51,857 nucleotides of DNA. Source: Scleroderma bovista. Its lineage: Eukaryota > Basidiomycota > Agaricomycetes > Boletales > Sclerodermataceae. Shown here piece by piece: positions 22,692 through 33,306 of the stretch. How positions within the stretch are numbered: position 1 is the first letter of the stretch; the number at the start of each line of letters is the position of its first letter. The notes below the pieces were generated by a model that saw only the letters and a program-made list of their open reading frames with translations, was not told the DNA's origin and ran no database searches. The stretch lies in the NCBI GenBank assembly GCA_037178675.1, contig JAYMGJ010000532.1, forward strand, positions 1 to 51,857, written 5' to 3'. The position numbers were made by a program, and so were the translations under genes.

Positions 22692-23633
22692 CAGTCGACT
22701 CCCTCTTAACGCATACCCCTCGGGATAGGCTGTAGGGTATGTGTTTTGAGGGAGTATGGGTTCTTCGAGAGGTCGGTTATGGGGGGTCAAAATGGGGTGG
22801 CATTTTGGGCCACAAATGTACAATGAAATTTACTATGGTTCTCAACTAAAATAGTCAGTTAATTTAGTGTCTTTCATACCCTTCATCTCCCTCGTCCGTG
22901 TTGCCCGTCCAAACGACTCCAATGTTAGAATTCGCGGGCTGGGGCGATCGGGGTGACCACGATGGGTGGATGGGTGCGAACCAGGTCCAAACGCGATGAG
23001 TATACAGGGTACAACTACGAGCTATTTATCTTGTAGGTAGAGCAGTTAATATATCAAAACTAATAACTATAAATCATAGTCTTGTGAGTTTGCCACGTAG
23101 CGGCCATATATTCTGACATCCAACACCACCTCAACCTTGCGTGCAATAGGTTCATCGATCATGCTGACATATTTCCGCAATGTCAATGCTGCCTGAAGCG
23201 CTTCAGCACGTGTGGGAGTGAGTTCAGGTGTGGTATGGCTCTGTAAATCGTCGTCGCCTGCATCTGACCTGTCCTGCGCCCTCTTGGCATCCATCACAGC
23301 TTCGTATATGTCCTTATCCGTTGCTTTTCGGGCGCGTATTTGATTTCGAAGTGTCGTTAAGCCCTTTTTTAGTATGTCGACCAGTTTCATGTTGATGTTA
23401 TTTGTCTTTGGGACCAAAGGTGTAAAAAAAAACCCTATGATTATATAATATAATTTCCTAATTTAGTACTACACAGCTCTCCCATAACCCATGATTGGAT
23501 GAAAATAGGTATGGGGTATGGGTTATGGGTTATGGTTACCAATTCCCTGCAAACCAACTTGGGAAATAGAAAAATGTATGTGTTTTGAGGAGGTATGGGT
23601 TATACCTGGTATCTGTTAGGAGGGAGTTGACTG
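22692..23633. mobile_element. non-autonomous pogo/Fot1-like DNA transposon (942 bp)
   Basis: Imperfect terminal inverted repeats (22692-22717 and 23608-23633, 22 of 26 positions equal) begin with CAGTC-ACTCCCTC-TAAC, and the element is flanked on each side by TA (22690-22691 and 23634-23635). A TA target with CAGT termini fits the Tc1/mariner pogo/Fot1 group. The motif GTATGTGTTTTGAGG recurs near both ends in the same orientation. Only one short minus-strand open frame is left (23067-23417), so the element is a deletion derivative. Confidence 0.75.
23067..23417 (-). pseudogene. possible C-terminal remnant of a pogo-type transposase
   Basis: An open frame of about 116 residues inside the small TA-flanked element. 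It holds TPTRAEALQAALTLRKYV followed by ARKVEVVLD, resembling the tail found after the DDE domain in fungal pogo/Fot1 transposases. No catalytic segment is present. The resemblance is from memory of the family and is moderate. Confidence 0.4.
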
Positions 23634-23732
23634 TACCTCGAAACTCAGAAAGATTTGTTTTTTTCAGGTATGTTTGAAGCCTGAAGCTTCATCAGCAAAA
23701 TTACCTAGTCTCCCATAGGCAACCCTCAAAAA

Positions 23733-23760
23733 TTTGAAGGAAGATAGTCGTTCCTTCAAA
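23733..23760. repeat. hairpin outside the left inverted repeat
   Basis: TTTGAAGGAA and TTCCTTCAAA form a perfect 10-bp stem around an 8-nt loop, ending 6 bp before the left inverted repeat. A weaker hairpin (CCCGGA/TCCGGG, 32493-32515) takes the mirror position at the right end. Confidence 0.6.
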
Positions 23761-23766
23761 GGGAGG

Positions 23767-23809
23767 GTCTGCTTTGGATGACAGCACGGTTACCGTAGTG
23801 CAGCATTTC
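23767..23809 (+). repeat. left inverted repeat of the DUF6589/RecQ element
   Basis: Begins GTCTGC and ends GCAGCATTTC. Its reverse complement matches 32441-32483 at 38 of 43 positions, including a perfect run of 20. Confidence 0.8.
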
Positions 23810-25244
23810 GTCCTTGATGGTGCGTGCCGAGCCTTCGGCATGTCAAAGTGTGTCAGACAAAATGTGTCAGATAAAGAATAAAATTAGATATGCCCCTCTG
23901 GAGTTTTTTGAAACACCTAAGGTACTCTGAGTGTCTTCTAGGTAGCTGAACATGGACGATCGCCGCTGCACACCTACTGCCACACATTCATTCCAGCTGC
24001 CAATCATACAACCTCATACTCCCTTTCCATCTCTGCAGCCTGATCACCTCCCCTTATACCCATTTTATCCGGCCACATCGTTCAATGGCACAGAAAATTG
24101 GCCCACACCAAGCTCATCTCATCCGGTATGGATGCATGCTCTCTGCATACCCACGTGCCAGCATTACTTACCAGTCACTCAGGGGGGTCCTCCGATCCCC
24201 TTAACCCCTCGGAAGCACAGGTTCGCACCAGACACGAACACCTCTCCATTATCAGTGGACAAGAGCAATAAGAAGACAAGATGAGTGACTTACACTTCAC
24301 GGCACACGCCAGATGAGAAGCTCGAGGTCATTCTTGGTCAGTTGAAAGACTTGCATTGGACATTGGGTAAATTCATGTATTATCTTTTTCAGCTGGACGA
24401 TGAGAAAGGTCAGCGGATTCATCAGAAACCTCAACATGCAGCATGCGTACATCAATTCCTGAAAGGAAATACTGAGCCTGGCATCAGCTTCGTGTTGGAT
24501 GCCTGGATGCGGAGCCCTGATGGTGTTCTGTCTGATAACTTGCCGGACTGCGACCTGATGTTCAATACTTCTGTCCCATACAGCGAGATCAAGGCCATAC
24601 GACCCGCTCTCACTTCATTCGCAGCCCAATCTGTCAAGAAAAAATTAGTACGTGAAGCAGAAGATGCTGTTCAACCAGGAAGTGGCCTACACACCGCGAA
24701 AAGTGTATGGTCAGACATCGGAACCTCCACGGCAGAGTCAGTTGTAACTACCATAAAAAAACTCCAGCCACTCACCTGGGACATCGTGACTGAATTATGT
24801 GCACGTCCCCCTCAGAGACGAAATGGCATTACAGTCGTGTGGAAAAATTGACCTGTGGATGGGGTAAGCTCGTATTTAATTGACCTCTGAGATTTATCAA
24901 TTCTCTTACTTTGGTGTGGATGCTATGGCTATCAGGTAGCCGCAACGGTGATCTCTTCAGTCAACTTCTCCCGAAGTCAGTTGGCACGAAAGTTGATCAT
25001 GTCGAAGAGCCTTCTGGAGTTTGCATACGGTGTGCCATATGATGTTTTTGCATACAACAGTCGAGTGGGCACTTCCGTGTCCTACTGGTCAGTGTGCAAG
25101 CATCTCAAGGACTTATCTGAGGAGGAGGCACAAATAGTGTTCGATGTCGGTCGGGACCCTGGGAGGGGAGTGGTGATTGTGATGGACAGCATGCAGAATT
25201 TCCATTTGCAGCGGGATCCACGGATTGGTCGAGAAAACACAATA

Positions 25245-25285
25245 GGGGAGCTCAGAGTAGGTTGCTTTTGCTTTGGGTCACGTGA
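25245..25285 (+). repeat. left terminal inverted repeat of Harbinger
   Basis: Starts GGGGAGCTCAGAGTAGGT and continues to GGGTCACGTGA. Pairs with 28240 back to about 28173, whose copy has an extra internal stretch of TTTCGC-like repeats. Confidence 0.8.
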
Positions 25286-25400
25286 ATGCGGTAAAAAAAG
25301 AGTTGGCAAAATGTTAGCAAAACTGTTAACATAGTATTATCTGTGTTATCATCCATCTTTGAGCCATCCCCAGCAAGATCACTGATCCTGAGCTTCAACA

Positions 25401-26699
25401 ATGGCCCGAACCTCTCTACATGACCAATATCTTGTTGCATATGTCTTGCTCATGGTCCTCCAAGCTATATCTCACCCTCCAGAAGCTCTTGAAGACCTTG
25501 CACAACAGCTTAATATTGATATTAACTGTATTTTGGCTATACATCAGACTTGATACCTGCAAGGCCACTCTCCTGTGCTCAAGTCTGGTACCTTACACCT
25601 TGCTTGGGAGTATGCACAGTCCCCATCGGATCACCACCATTTCATCAACATGCTACGTGTCTCTCCTGAGGTGTTTCAGGTCATCTTATCACTGATCGAA
25701 GATCATCCAGTCTTCTCCAACAATTCTAATCATCCTCAGGAGTTGGTTAAGGTCCAGTTGGGGGTAACCTTATACAGGATGGGCCGATGTGGTAATGGGG
25801 CATCACTGGAGGACATTGCCCGTGTTGCAGGTTGCTCTGAAGGTGCAGTGGAGCTATATACACAGTGGTGCTTTCGTGCCATTGATGCTGTGCACAATGC
25901 CTTCGTATGCCTCCCAACTGCTGCTGAAAAGGAGTGGGAAAAGTGCTGGATAGATGAACGCCTTGGATTTAAGGGGACATGGCGGGAAGGATGGGTGATG
26001 TATGATGGGACTATTGTCCCTCTATATGCCAAGCCAGCTGTGAATGGTGAGGCCTACTTTACCTGCAAATCAAACTATGGCCTTAATCTCCAGGTATGTA
26101 ATACATTTTTGTATGAGATTGACCTAAAACTTTTACAGGTGGGAAATCTCCCATCAAATCTTCGAATTATCGACTATTCGCATGGGATGACTGGATCTGC
26201 ACATGATGCCTGGGCATTTGAGCATACAGCTGCAGCCAAATATCCTGATTGGTTTTTTCAGGGGGAGGAGTTTGCATGGGCTGACTCAGCCTATGGGATC
26301 TCCCCAAGGACCATTCCTGTCCACAAGAAGCCTGCTGCATTGCTCCCTGAAAATGCTGCATTTGACTATGCTGTTGCCAACATTCGGGTTCGCTCTGAAC
26401 ATTGCATGGGTGCACTGAAGGGTCGATTTCAATGTCTTTGAGTACTTCAGGTTAACATCAACTCCAATTCACAACATGTTGCAGCTTGTCAATGGCTCAC
26501 TATCTGCATTATATTGCACAATCTGGTGATTGAAGTAGAGGGTGGACAACAAGGTGCATATTTTGCCTTGCAGCATGGGAGGGTGGAGGAGGAGGAGGAT
26601 AGAGGCCTACATGATGAGCCACAGGAAAGGGAGAACCCTGATGGTGAAGCAAAGCATCAAAAACTGGTGGAGGAATTATTTGCTTTTCAGAACATGTAA
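25401..26699 (+). pseudogene. Harbinger (HARBI1-type) DDE transposase with two nonsense codons
   Basis: Reads from ATG 25401 (MARTSLHDQYLVAYVLL) through intron 26094-26138 to TAA 26697. The DDE_4-type nuclease is clear: SLEDIARVAGCSEGAVELYT (helix-turn-helix-like), MYDGTIVPLY (first Asp), IDYSHGMTGSAHDAWAF (second Asp) and VRSEHCMGALKGRF (Glu). TGA codons interrupt at 25551-25553 and 26439-26441, in both cases where an Arg codon is expected; otherwise the frame is intact, so inactivation looks recent. Its partner ORF lies downstream on the other strand. Confidence 0.88.
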
Positions 26700-27074
26700 A
26701 TCATATCAGTCAAAGGCATCAATTTAAAGGAGTGACTATAGTTGGAAAATAAATGAGTGGCCACAGTTGGAGAGTAAATGAGTGACTATAGTTGGTGACA
26801 AATAGTGGCCATAGTAAGAAAACCATACTAATCAAAACCTGACAAATCCCAGTCAGGAGAGTACTGGCGAGGTTGCTTTTCAGGGCAGTCACCCCCCTCC
26901 AGCTTCCTCAACTCCTCCCGATATGTTTCTACATCCCATACACCTGCCTTAAACTCCTCCAAGAGAAGTGTGCGTTTCTTAAGGATCATATCCTCATGAG
27001 CACAAGCATTGATAGCATCTGTATTGGCTCTGGAATGCCACTGAGTGATACAAAAAAATAAAATAAAATAAAAC

Positions 27075-28096
27075 TCACTTGTGAATGTCCATCAGAGTAT
27101 CCTCAATGGTCTGCTTCTTTGGCACCTTTTGAATACGCTCCTTGGCCTTCATAAGAGTCTCTTGTGACATTGTTGAAGACCATGGCACAGTGCGTGAAGG
27201 TGTGAAAGGGTCAGGCTTTGACTGAGTGGAGGGTGGAGCAACATTCTCCTTCTCAAAGCTGAGGTCCTCTGGAGAAAAGGACTGTTGAGCCAGGTTAAGA
27301 GCATCCTGGAGAGTCTGGATCTCCTGGCACTGTAAATCAGTAAGCTCAACTGCATCACCTTTGATCACCTCATCAGCCCTGGAGCTGGAAAGAGGCTGCA
27401 TGATCCGAGTCTTTTTTCCCAAGGGCCCAACCCCAGTGGTGACTGCAATGGGATTTTTATTTGGCTTTGTGGCCCAGATGCGATGAAGTTCTGGAAAGAA
27501 GGGAAACTGGGAGACAATGTCATCTAGAATGACAAAAAATGAGCTTAACAAGAGAAATATTCAAAAGTACTGACCCCAGATATTTTTTGCCTGCTCAGGA
27601 GTGCTCTCATCTGGTCCCCCAGCCTCAATGAAGTAGCTGCAAGTCTGTGAGTCAGAACCATCCTCAGCATCAGGGTCAATGCCCTCTCCAGTGATGGTTA
27701 GCCTCTTGGCATGCTGCTTATAGACTTTTGCCAGCCTAGAAAGCAATTTAATATCACTAGAGGGCCAAAATTCAGACTTACCCTTCATATCTGCTCTTAA
27801 CTCTATCTCCAGTAGCAGTAGCATCAATGATATGCAGCTCGGGCAGTAGGACTGAGCCAATCCGTCGGAACACGCTCACCTTGGTCTCGCCTGAAGTGTT
27901 CTGAATGAATTACTGACGTGGTAAATAGTTTTTCACCTTCGAAAAGGTCACTTACTTCTTGTTTGGTCAATTTCCCGCACAAAACCTTGAGATTGGCCGG
28001 CTTTGTGATCTCCACTATGAGATTCCAGACAAGGGCATGGTCATCCGCATCCCACGTGATAGGTGGTAGTATGGCCTTGAGTTTTTTTTCTGGCAT
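27075..28096 (-). CDS. Harbinger second ORF, Myb/SANT-like DNA-binding protein
   Basis: PIF/Harbinger elements encode a Myb-like partner needed for nuclear entry and end binding of the transposase. Here the minus strand starts at 28096 (MPEKKLKAILPPITWDADDH) and continues in three or more exons: 28096 to about 27950, about 27880 to 27580 and 27551-27075. Typical blocks are WDADDHALVWNLIVE, FWPSSDIKLLSRLAKVYKQH, the WATKPNKNPIAVTTGVGP segment and a coiled, acidic-basic C-terminus (MKAKERIQKVPKKQT). Exact splice sites were not all fixed. No nonsense codon was seen within the exons, unlike in the partner transposase. Confidence 0.72.
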
Positions 28097-28172
28097 TGAG
28101 GGAATTCAAATAATATTAACGACTATTGAGTAGAATGGCTGGTGCATGAAAATTGTTTGACTATGCTAAGTA

Positions 28173-28240
28173 CCCTCACGTGACCCAAAGCAAAAGCGAA
28201 AGCAACTGCGACTGCGAAAGTGACCTACTCTGAGCTCCCC
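28173..28240 (-). repeat. right terminal inverted repeat of Harbinger
   Basis: Read on minus it starts GGGGAGCTCAGAGTAGGT, then has extra GCAGTCGCAGTTGCTTTCGC-like sequence absent from the left end, then TTTTGCTTTGGGTCACGTGA. Confidence 0.8.
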
Positions 28241-30246
28241 TAATGAATGTTGGGCTTGCAGCCACACTCATCGAGATAGATGGAGTTGACCCTCGCGCCT
28301 TCAGCCTTGACAATAAGCGACTCAGGCTCATGAACTCCGAATGCGAGGCTCTCACAGTTGGACGACTCCTCTCGTTTATCGATGGGCCGCACATACGCTT
28401 GTCAATTACATCCCATCTCTTTCCCATCTCAAGGAACAGGTCTCAATGCTTTTCCAGACTCGTGCACAGAAGTTCCAGCTCTCTATTAAAGCCAATAAGG
28501 TCCACCCTCTCGCTACGAGTAGCAATAACGAAACCATAAATACAGAGCTCAAGGATGCCTTGATGGACTTCCTTTCACAAATAGGGCATGCCGAGAACGA
28601 CTACCCCTGACAGCTTATCCTGGCCTCTGGAGATGGTATGACATACGAGAAGATACTTCAGCTGAAGGAATATCTTCAGTTCCATGAGGACGACTTACTT
28701 AGTCTGAACCTCCTCGAGCCCGTCCTTGCACTATGGCATACAATGTGGACAGATCTCAGTCGAATATTTGAGACTCACTGGGGGGAGTCATTGTCCACTG
28801 ATCCATCAACGCTCAGCTACAGTGCTGTGAAGATTGGCAGACCTCAACCCACTAACTTGAAGAAAGTTGATTATTACCCACACTTGGAGTTGGCCTACCT
28901 GATCCTAGATATTCGTATGTTGGATTGTTGGCGGTGCATATGACATTTCCCCTGTTGACTCCCTAGTAACAGCTATCGTTTCTAGGCTACATTTCAAACA
29001 AGACAGTTTGTTTAGCTATTTTGAAGACCTCGCATCACGAGAACTCCTTCCATCCATAACGGACCTTGAAGCAGTGGCAATACAGCTCCATTGTGCATAT
29101 TCCAGCACAGTAGGGCTTCATCGTGCTTTGCAAGACGTGTCTGCTTCACACACGGACTGGAGCAAGCAGGTTCCCATCAGTTCTCCAGTATCTAACATTG
29201 CGCCACCCATCGATGGAGGGAAGAGCACATTCAAGGGGGACCTTGTTCTTGCACGATCAATTGCCTTTATGTGTGATGCTCTCATCTCAAGGGAAGCAGC
29301 CTATGCTGCCACAGAGGGGGATGCAGGGCAGTTATATGAGGTAACTAAAGTGGGTCTATCAGATTCCAAAGCTTTTTTGTGCTTACTGTTCTATCTGCAG
29401 ATGATGCTCTTCACATTCGCTGGCTCAACACACACCAAATACGTCACGTACCTACTTGAATTTATCACCAACATTGAACTTGAGTTGAGCCCCGAGCTCC
29501 ACCATGCTATCCTTCAGAGCACTCTGGTCAATCTTATGGGTTGTCCAGGAACCTTCTGTCCACTTGACCTACTGCAGGAACACCTCAACCGCATGCTTGA
29601 ATCTGTCATTCAACGGAAAGGAGTAAGCTATGGCGACGACTGGATTAGAAAGGTCATATCACGAAATCTTCATCATTTTGGACGCATCAAAAAGGACTTA
29701 TGTGAGGGTGTTAATCTGGCAGAGCGAAGAGGTACCCACCATGCTCCACATACTCGCCCTGAGGTTCAGATTCTCCTCAATGAATACCGAAATCAGGAGC
29801 TTCATTCGTGTTGCATTGGCTGGTGAGTTGGCAAGACAGATCACAGCAACTCCATTGATGACTTCAGACAGGGGATACTGAATCTTGGCAAGGGAAAGCT
29901 CTCCACTTGGATTAAGGAGACAGTATCCTCTCGCCTCATGCTGCGCAATCAACAGTCTCCTAATCTGACAACTCAGGCATTGGATTTGTTACCTGATGGA
30001 GAGGATGCAACTACTGGTGAGGCTGAATACCCTACTGACACAGCGGCACAGCCAGCTATTGGAAACATGTTTGTTGTAGATGGAGAACTGGTCATTGACA
30101 CTGACATCCGTGGCTTTGACCTTGACATTGACAGTGCAAATAATATGGATGAATGACGACATTACATTCTTCTACTATGGTATGTTCACCTGTTTGACTG
30201 ATATTTTACGAATTAACGGATCCGCTGCATAGGCTTTATGTATCTT

Positions 30247-32421
30247 TCATTCCATACTAGAAACTGAGATCTTACTTCCGCTAAAAGCAATGCTTAGGCT
30301 CCACTTGTGCAGTACAAAAGAATGAATCACATATGCTGGATTGATATGCCACTTGATCCCTGAATGTTGAATATTTGGATTGCTGAACTGGTCCATTGCC
30401 AGGTCCTCGCTAACACTGCAGGAGGATGAACTAGCTTCGTTCATCCTGCTAATGCATGCCTGGTCACGCCTCACATGTGCTTCAGCACGTTCCCCCAATT
30501 GGACAGTCTGTATTTCTTCTGCGATGTCTGCAACTGTGGAGTAGAGGTCGTGCTGAAGGTGCGAAATTGGTTCATATGTTGAGACGAATGGTATAAGGTC
30601 CTCAACAGATTTCAGCATGGAAATATTGTGTATGATCATGTCAATAACCTGTGAAGGTAAGAACCCTTCTGGAGGAAGGAAGCCCCACTTATTGACATCC
30701 ATTCTTTCCCAGGCTGAATCGCGCCATTCAATAAGCCGTGTTGTAGCGGTCTGCTTTGCCCCCTTGGATAGATGGTTACGTGGCATCGCATGTTGCAGTT
30801 TCCGTGGTTCAGGTTTGGGCACGTCCTCTGGCTGACAACCACTGCAGCAGCATTCCTCTTGCCACGCAGGCCAGGGGTTCTCCTGACAAACAAGGCAGCT
30901 ACATGGTGCCTCATCCGCATTATTGCCATACAGCTCATCTAATTGAGCAACTTTGCAGTCTGCAAGGATGAGCTTGGCCATAGAAGACTGCATGGTATTG
31001 GACAGAGACATTCTCGGTACGTTTTGGGGCTTCTGGGTCCTGTGACAGTCCGAATCCTGTTTATTGCCTCCAGCCAGCACTTGTGCTGCTTTCATTACAG
31101 CATTCTTCGTCATGTATAGGATGCCCCGTGGTGAAATGGCATGCCGGTATCGCAGGCGTCCAAATTCTTGAAGAAGTTCATCTGTGTCATTGGGCTCACC
31201 AAAGACAATGACGTCATCAAAGGTTGGCGCATCAATCCCAACAGACAGGATACTGGTCGCGATGACAATTTGAGTTGCACCACTATGGCAGTAGGTGAGT
31301 GTTGCTTCGTTAAATGACTTGTGATTCAATGTGTTGAACATGTGAATGTGTTTGTTTCGATCAGGGTCCCCAGATGCTTGGTGGGTAAGGTACTGTACCC
31401 AAGTGCGATAGTTGTACAGAAGATAAGCATGCATCAATGGCCAGATAAAACCCAGTCCAGCTCAGGGAAGCATGACCCTCCCAAGCCAGACTGCAAGGTA
31501 CGGAACAACAGCCTGATATCTGCACGCAGGTTGGACCGCCGGATGATCTCATGAGCACCACGTTGGAAACCCAAAGTATGGCACACTTGTGTTGTTGGCT
31601 CGCCCACTTGAAGAGTTGCTGTGACTGCTAAGGTTGGCACACTGTTTACCAGCTGCAATCGTGTCCACCCAATTTGCCGGAAATCCTTGCGGAAATTTGA
31701 ACCCCAAGAGTTTATTAGATGAGCTTCGTCAACCCCCACCATACAAAGCCTCTTCCCAAATTCTTTGTCATTCAGTAGCCTTTCACACGACTTCGACTTC
31801 AGTTGCTCTGGTGATAGGAGAATCATCGTGACTGCCCTCCGTGCATCCTGAAACAAATCCTGACCCTTGGATTGTTTCACTGTTTTGGTGGTATCGGAAT
31901 TGATGGCCAATGATTGGAGGCCGCATTTTTTCATTTTTTCCGCCTGGAAAATCGAGGTGGGTGCCTTTGTTTTGCCAAAAACTTATAAATCTCACCATTT
32001 CTTCTTCAAGTGTTTTTGTGGGACAAATAATGATCATGGCAGGATCAGGTGGAAATGTGATTCCAGGTATCTCATTTGGATGTGCAGATATGTGAGATAT
32101 CAGATGCATAAGTCTTATGAACGTATCTGTCTTCCCACTACCAGTTGCTGTGACAAGTAATGTATCTTGACCATCAAGGAGATGTCTAATGGCATCGAGT
32201 TGGAAATCATGGGTGTCATGGGGGAGAAGGCAATGTAGCATATTGCAGCAATATTCACAACCTTCTGAGGAGCTGAACTTGGTAAGCCCACCTTCACGAG
32301 ATGCAGGGGCGGACATATGTGCACAATGCTGTAACGTGCTCCCAAACCTTGACACAACTGTGTTGCTTGGTTTTATTTGTGCATTTCCAAAAGAGTATGT
32401 GCCGTGGTCTCTACATGTCAC
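30247..32421 (-). pseudogene. RecQ-like superfamily 2 DNA helicase, transposon-borne
   Basis: ATP-dependent helicase with motifs in order: FQLDAIRHLLDGQDTLLVTA, TGSGKT (Walker A), IICPTKTLEEEM (Ia), MVGVDEAHLINSWG (DEAH box II), LAVTATLQ (III), then the C-terminal lobe VIATSILSVGIDAP and LLQEFGRLRYR (V and VI; the arginine finger region reads FGRLRYR rather than the usual GRAGRDG-like form). A Cys-rich segment CSCLVCQENPW and CCCSGC follows, and a tail of about 200 residues. An intron joins EEEM to AEKMKKCGL (about 31998-31945). A TGA stop lies at 31434-31436 and the frame shifts near 31395, between the two lobes. Its class resembles the expanded, often subtelomeric RecQ-like helicases of fungi. 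It lies within the composite element, convergent with DUF6589. Confidence 0.82.
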
Positions 32422-32440
32422 TGGAGTCTGATTTTTGGCT

Positions 32441-32483
32441 GAAATGCTGCACTACGGTAAGAGGGCTGTCATCCGATGCAGAC
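32441..32483 (-). repeat. right inverted repeat of the DUF6589/RecQ element
   Basis: Begins GAAATGCTGCACTACGGTAA on + and ends GCAGAC. Mirror copy of 23767-23809, located about 20 bp upstream of the helicase reading frame. Confidence 0.8.
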
Positions 32484-32615
32484 TAAAAATTACCCGGAAG
32501 GATGAGCAGTCCGGGAAACCCAAGTTGGGTATACCTAAGTGACACCCTGTGACCTACTAACTAGTAACGTGGTCACACCCCTGTCAATGTTACTAGTTAC
32601 AGTCGACTCTCTTAT

Positions 32616-33235
32616 TGTCAAGACCATGTCCAACTCTGGACTCCTGTCTGGTTACTCTGGTCGCATTGCAGCTCTACAGCTCAACTCCAGACCTCTGTGC
32701 ATCATTCCGGTCCCGGATGCGCACATACTCTTCTGCTAAGTGCGATCCTTTGCATTAATCCCTATCCAGTCATTACTTCACCTCTCCGTCAACCTTGTAG
32801 TACCATGAGTTCCCCGTGCTCCGTTTATATCTTCTACCTTGTAGTATTTTCTCTGGACCTCACTTATTTTCATCGGACCTGACCTAGTCCCAACTCTGGT
32901 TATCCCTTGTCCGCCCTTTGGGCTGTTTACTTGTCACCATAAATACTTGACCCTAGTTCTCCATAGTATAAGTACCCTGTACTCCGTCCTGTATACTTCA
33001 GTCTGAAATCAACTATAGTCACTAGTACTCCTGTTCCTGCTTGTCTCCGTCTCCGCCTCCATCTCCTCTTGACCGGAACCTACGCAAGGGATCAACGCTC
33101 GATCCCCTTGTTGTTGAATCCAATTGGTCTCAACTCTGGCCAGACTAACTCCTTGTCCAGCCTCTGCCCTTCTCCTTTGTCCATTTCTGTCCGGACCTGA
33201 CCAGACCTCTTACCAGAGTAGACCCAGACTTGACA
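32616..33235 (+). repeat. 5' LTR of gypsy A
   Basis: 620 bp starting TGTCAAGACCATGTCCAACT and ending GACTTGACA (TG...CA). It matches the reverse complement of the LTR at 37179-37815, including the shared TGTTTACTTGTCACC and ACCTACGCAAGGGATC blocks. A TATA-like ATAAATACT lies at about 32940. Confidence 0.82.
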
Positions 33236-33306
33236 GTATTTCAGACTCACACTTGTGTGGGTTCACTGTTCTAAAAACCTTGTACACATATCCAGTTCCA
33301 TCTCTT

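Larger units (their letters stand above)
25245..28240. mobile_element. PIF/Harbinger DNA transposon inserted in the DUF6589 gene
   Basis: The ends are inverted repeats starting GGGGAGCTCAGAGTAGGT on both sides; after about 27 extra bases on the right copy the match resumes (TTTTGCTTTGGGTCACGTGA). TA flanks each end (25243-25244, 28241-28242). Removing the element plus one TA restores the host frame exactly. It carries the two standard Harbinger genes, a DDE nuclease on + and a Myb/SANT-like protein on -, arranged convergently. A 2-bp TA duplication differs from the usual 3-bp TWA of the superfamily. Confidence 0.88.
23952..30156 (+). pseudogene. DUF6589-domain protein gene, transposon-borne, interrupted
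   Basis: The coding sequence starts at 23952 (MDDRRCTPTATHSFQLP), runs to 25244, is interrupted by the Harbinger insertion, and resumes at 28243 exactly in frame (GRENTI then MNVGLAAT). Signature blocks: FAYGVPYDVFAYNS, SYWSVCKHLKDLSEEEAQ, VDYYPHLELAYLILDIRMLD and the DUF6589 core STFKGDLVLARSIAFMCDAL, AATEGDAGQLYEV, FTFAGSTHTKY, LVNLMGCPG and LLQEHLNRMLE. Spaced Asp (in EGDAG) and Glu (in LQEHLN) could be part of an RNase H-like DDE site (inference). At least two introns are seen (near 24868 and 28934). Defects: TGA codons at 24282, 24849, 28608 and 29824, each where the family likely has Arg, and a frame-breaking deletion near 28390. Convergent with the helicase gene. Confidence 0.8.
23767..32483. 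mobile_element. composite element with DUF6589 and RecQ-like helicase genes, 43-bp inverted repeats
   Basis: The outer limits are inverted repeats at 23767-23809 and 32441-32483 (38 of 43 positions equal). Between them lie a DUF6589 gene on + and a RecQ-like helicase gene on -, convergent and 90 bp apart. A 3.0-kb PIF/Harbinger element (25245-28240) sits inside the first gene; without it the unit is about 5.7 kb. Just outside each repeat is a hairpin: a perfect 10-bp stem at 23733-23760 and a 6-bp stem at 32493-32515. No target duplication was found next to the repeats, so the exact termini may lie slightly further out. Both genes carry nonsense codons, so this copy is dead. Confidence 0.65.

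Noticed and set aside
27824..28096. Exon of the DUF6589 gene on the opposite strand
   Set aside because: It lies inside the Harbinger element and carries the Myb/SANT-like ORF signatures, so it belongs to that element.
23767..32483. Helitron, because of a helicase and terminal hairpins
   Set aside because: The helicase is RecQ-like rather than Pif1-like, no Rep/HUH motif was seen, and the ends are inverted repeats without the TC...CTRR signature.
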